From: Streptomyces sp. NBRC 109706
GTDB taxonomy: Bacteria > Actinomycetota > Actinomycetes > Streptomycetales > Streptomycetaceae
Direction of reading: 5' to 3'
Assembly (NCBI RefSeq): GCF_000974485.1
Contig: NZ_BBOM01000005.1
Coordinates: forward strand, 1,131,275 to 1,195,274
Length of the DNA stretch: 64,000 nucleotides
The translations under genes and the position numbers were made by a program. Position 1 is the stretch's first letter; the number at the start of each line of letters is the position of its first letter. Below, piece by piece: positions 62,096-64,000 of the stretch. A model generated the notes under the pieces. The model was given only the letters and a program-made list of their open reading frames with translations, ran no database searches and was not told the origin of the DNA.

Positions 62096-63265
62096 TCAGG
62101 CGAGTAGACCGTGGTGGGGGAAGACCGCGCGCCGGGTGGCGAGGATGGCCTGGTCCACCCGATCCGCCGGGTCGTATCCCGCACCCCACTCCGACCAACG
62201 AGGAGACCGACCGTCGGTCATCCGCTGCGGCCCGATCCCTCGGGTCAGTGCGTAGACGCGCTGTTGCCATTCCTCGGGGACCAGCGTCTCCGGCGCCACG
62301 GGGGCGTGGGCCGCGATGCCGACGAGATGGCTCCAGATCCGCGGTACCACGTCCACCACGGCGTATCCGCCGCCGCCGAGGGCGAGCCACCGACCGTCCG
62401 CATAGCTGTGCGCCCACGCGTGAACAGCCTCCGCGCCCAGCCGCTGAGCGTCAAGGCTGAGCGTGAGATGGGCGAGTGGATCTTCGAAGTGGGTGTCGGC
62501 GCCGTGTTGGGAGACCAGCGCCTGGGGGCGGAACTCGGCCAGCAGTTCGGGCACGACGGCGTGCAGCGCGCGGAGCCATTCCTCGTCGGAACTTCCGGCC
62601 GGGAGTGCGATGTTGACCGCGCTGCCCGGGGCCTGTTCGGCGCCGGTCTCCTCGGGGTGGCCGGTGTGCGGGAAGAGGGTGCGGGGGTGTTCGTGGACGG
62701 AGATGGTGAGCACTCTGGGGTCGGACCAGAAGACGCTCTGCACCCCGTCGCCGTGGTGGACGTCCAGGTCCACGTAGGCGACCCGTTCGGCGCCGAGTTC
62801 GAGCAGGCGGGCGATGGCGAGGGCGGCGTCGTTGTAGACACAGAACCCGGAGGCGGAGGCCGGCATCGCGTGGTGCAGGCCGCCGGCGAAGTTCACGGCG
62901 TGCGCGGCCTGGCCGTGCCAGACGGTTTCGGCTCCCGCGACGGACTGGCCGGCGATCAGCGCTGATGCCTCGTGCATTCCGGCGAAGGCCCAGTTGTCGG
63001 CGGTGCCGAGCCCGAACTTCTCGTCGGCGTCCTCGGGTTGGCGGGAGGCCCGCTGAACGGCGGTCACATACTCCGGTCGGTGAACGGTCACCAGGGTGGC
63101 CTCGTCCGCGGGGGACGCCCCGCTGACGGCGATCCGCTGGTCGAGGCCGAGCGCCTCGACCAGGGCCATGGTCAGGCTCAGCCGCACCGGATCCATGGGG
63201 TGGCCGGGCCCGAAGTTGTAGCGTGTGACCTTCTCGTCCCACAGCAGACGCGCTTCTCCGCTCAT
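62096..63265 (-). CDS. acuC: AcuC-family deacetylase (histone-deacetylase fold)
   Basis: A 389-residue class I HDAC-like enzyme. HPMDPVRL is near the start, GLHHAM contains the catalytic His pair, and CVYNDAALAI and the zinc ligands in AYVDLDVHHGDGV follow near residue 175. GGGGY is near residue 300. AcuC homologues deacetylate proteins such as acetyl-CoA synthetase. ATG 63265 is used; GTG 63271 adds two residues. It lies just downstream of the rRNA terminator on the same strand. Confidence 0.92.
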   Translation of the reverse strand: MSGEARLLWDEKVTRYNFGPGHPMDPVRLSLTMALVEALGLDQRIAVSGASPADEATLVTVHRPEYVTAVQRASRQPEDADEKFGLGTADNWAFAGMHEASALIAGQSVAGAETVWHGQAAHAVNFAGGLHHAMPASASGFCVYNDAALAIARLLELGAERVAYVDLDVHHGDGVQSVFWSDPRVLTISVHEHPRTLFPHTGHPEETGAEQAPGSAVNIALPAGSSDEEWLRALHAVVPELLAEFRPQALVSQHGADTHFEDPLAHLTLSLDAQRLGAEAVHAWAHSYADGRWLALGGGGYAVVDVVPRIWSHLVGIAAHAPVAPETLVPEEWQQRVYALTRGIGPQRMTDGRSPRWSEWGAGYDPADRVDQAILATRRAVFPHHGLLA

Positions 63266-63287
63266 GGGCACACCGTAGCGGAAAGCA

Positions 63288-63328
63288 AGAGGGCCTTGTC
63301 GGAACGGATAATTCCGACAAGGCCCTCT
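63288..63328 (-). terminator. Terminator of rRNA operon
   Basis: A perfect 17-bp inverted repeat (left arm 63288-63304, right arm 63312-63328) with a 7-nt loop follows the 5S gene. It is the longest uninterrupted stem in the window, as expected for an rRNA operon end. It also separates the operon from acuC. Confidence 0.92.
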
Positions 63329-63342
63329 GCTTTATCAATAAT

Positions 63343-63462
63343 TGTCCGGCGGCGACCTACTCTCCCACACGGTCCCCCATGCAGTACCATCGGCGCTGAA
63401 GAGCTTAGCTTCCGGGTTCGGAATGTAACCGGGCGTTTCCTCTTCGCCATGACCACCGGAAC
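63343..63462 (-). rRNA. 5S ribosomal RNA
   Basis: Read on the minus strand, the 120-nt sequence begins GTTCCGGTGGTCATGGCGAA and contains ACGCCCGGTTACATTCCGAA and CCGAACCCGGAAGCTAAG, then ends GAGTAGGTCGCCGCCGGACA. This is a typical actinobacterial 5S rRNA. Boundaries are from pairing of the two ends. Confidence 0.96.
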
Positions 63463-63511
63463 CCTAAAAGGCGTGGCCGTACAACGAACTTCACAGTGGA
63501 CGCGAGCATCT

Positions 63512-64000
<489 letters not shown>

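Overview
The window is very GC-rich actinobacterial DNA, about 70 percent G+C by eye, with strong G/C preference at third codon positions and frequent GTG and TTG starts. Gene content points to Streptomyces or a close relative: bldN-rsbN, rex-hemACD with a Rex operator, DUF2637 and DUF3558 proteins, class I LysRS and futalosine-pathway menaquinone genes. It is mainly core chromosome. I see no prophage, insertion sequence, CRISPR array or recognisable secondary-metabolite cluster.

Layout. 1-8.8 kb is accessory metabolism: a truncated sialidase-fold hydrolase, an XRE regulator divergent from an SDR, a zinc-ribbon protein, an arginase-fold protein with altered metal ligands, an alpha/beta hydrolase, and a two-component system divergent from a membrane-anchored serine hydrolase across a perfect palindrome. 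8.8-12 kb holds an XRE regulator, an HbhA-like protein and a DUF2516 protein, then DUF47-Pit phosphate uptake. 12-15.5 kb is a large secreted subtilase. 15.5-19.7 kb is pstSCAB, with a PHO box upstream of pstS and a divergent csoR carrying its own operator. 20.3-24.8 kb has envelope proteins, including an SLT+NlpC/P60 wall hydrolase beside a small two-helix membrane protein. 24.8-28.8 kb has a sugar-dehydrogenase-like lipoprotein and the menaquinone genes mqnL-mqnP.

28.8-31.2 kb carries two M23 peptidases and an ArsR-type regulator with a perfect 16-bp palindrome. 31.7-38.3 kb is a run hemL, phosphatase, resA, ccdA, resB, ccsB (tetrapyrrole precursor plus cytochrome c maturation). 38.4-42.4 kb has a conserved hypothetical, two DUF3558 lipoproteins and a DUF2637 membrane protein. 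42.9-48.3 kb has LysRS, a second subtilase, a serine hydrolase and an SDR. 48.5-54.5 kb is rex-hemA-hemC-hemD-hemB. 54.6-63.3 kb has a glutaredoxin-like protein, a HAD hydrolase, bldN and its anti-sigma factor gene rsbN, an acyltransferase, an epimerase, the 32-residue ribosomal protein bS22, an excisionase-like HTH protein and acuC. The window ends with 5S rRNA and the 3' part of 23S rRNA, both on the minus strand.

How it fits together. Much of the window serves respiration and haem: 5-aminolevulinate formation (hemA, hemL), the tetrapyrrole trunk (hemB, hemC, hemD), redox control (rex), cytochrome c assembly (resA, ccdA, resB, ccsB) and menaquinone (mqnL, mqnP). A second theme is phosphate uptake by a low-affinity (pit) and a high-affinity (pst) system. 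A third is envelope remodelling and development. From memory, gene order resembles the Mycobacterium tuberculosis Rv0474-Rv0545 neighbourhood more than the S. coelicolor arrangement, in which these blocks are scattered.
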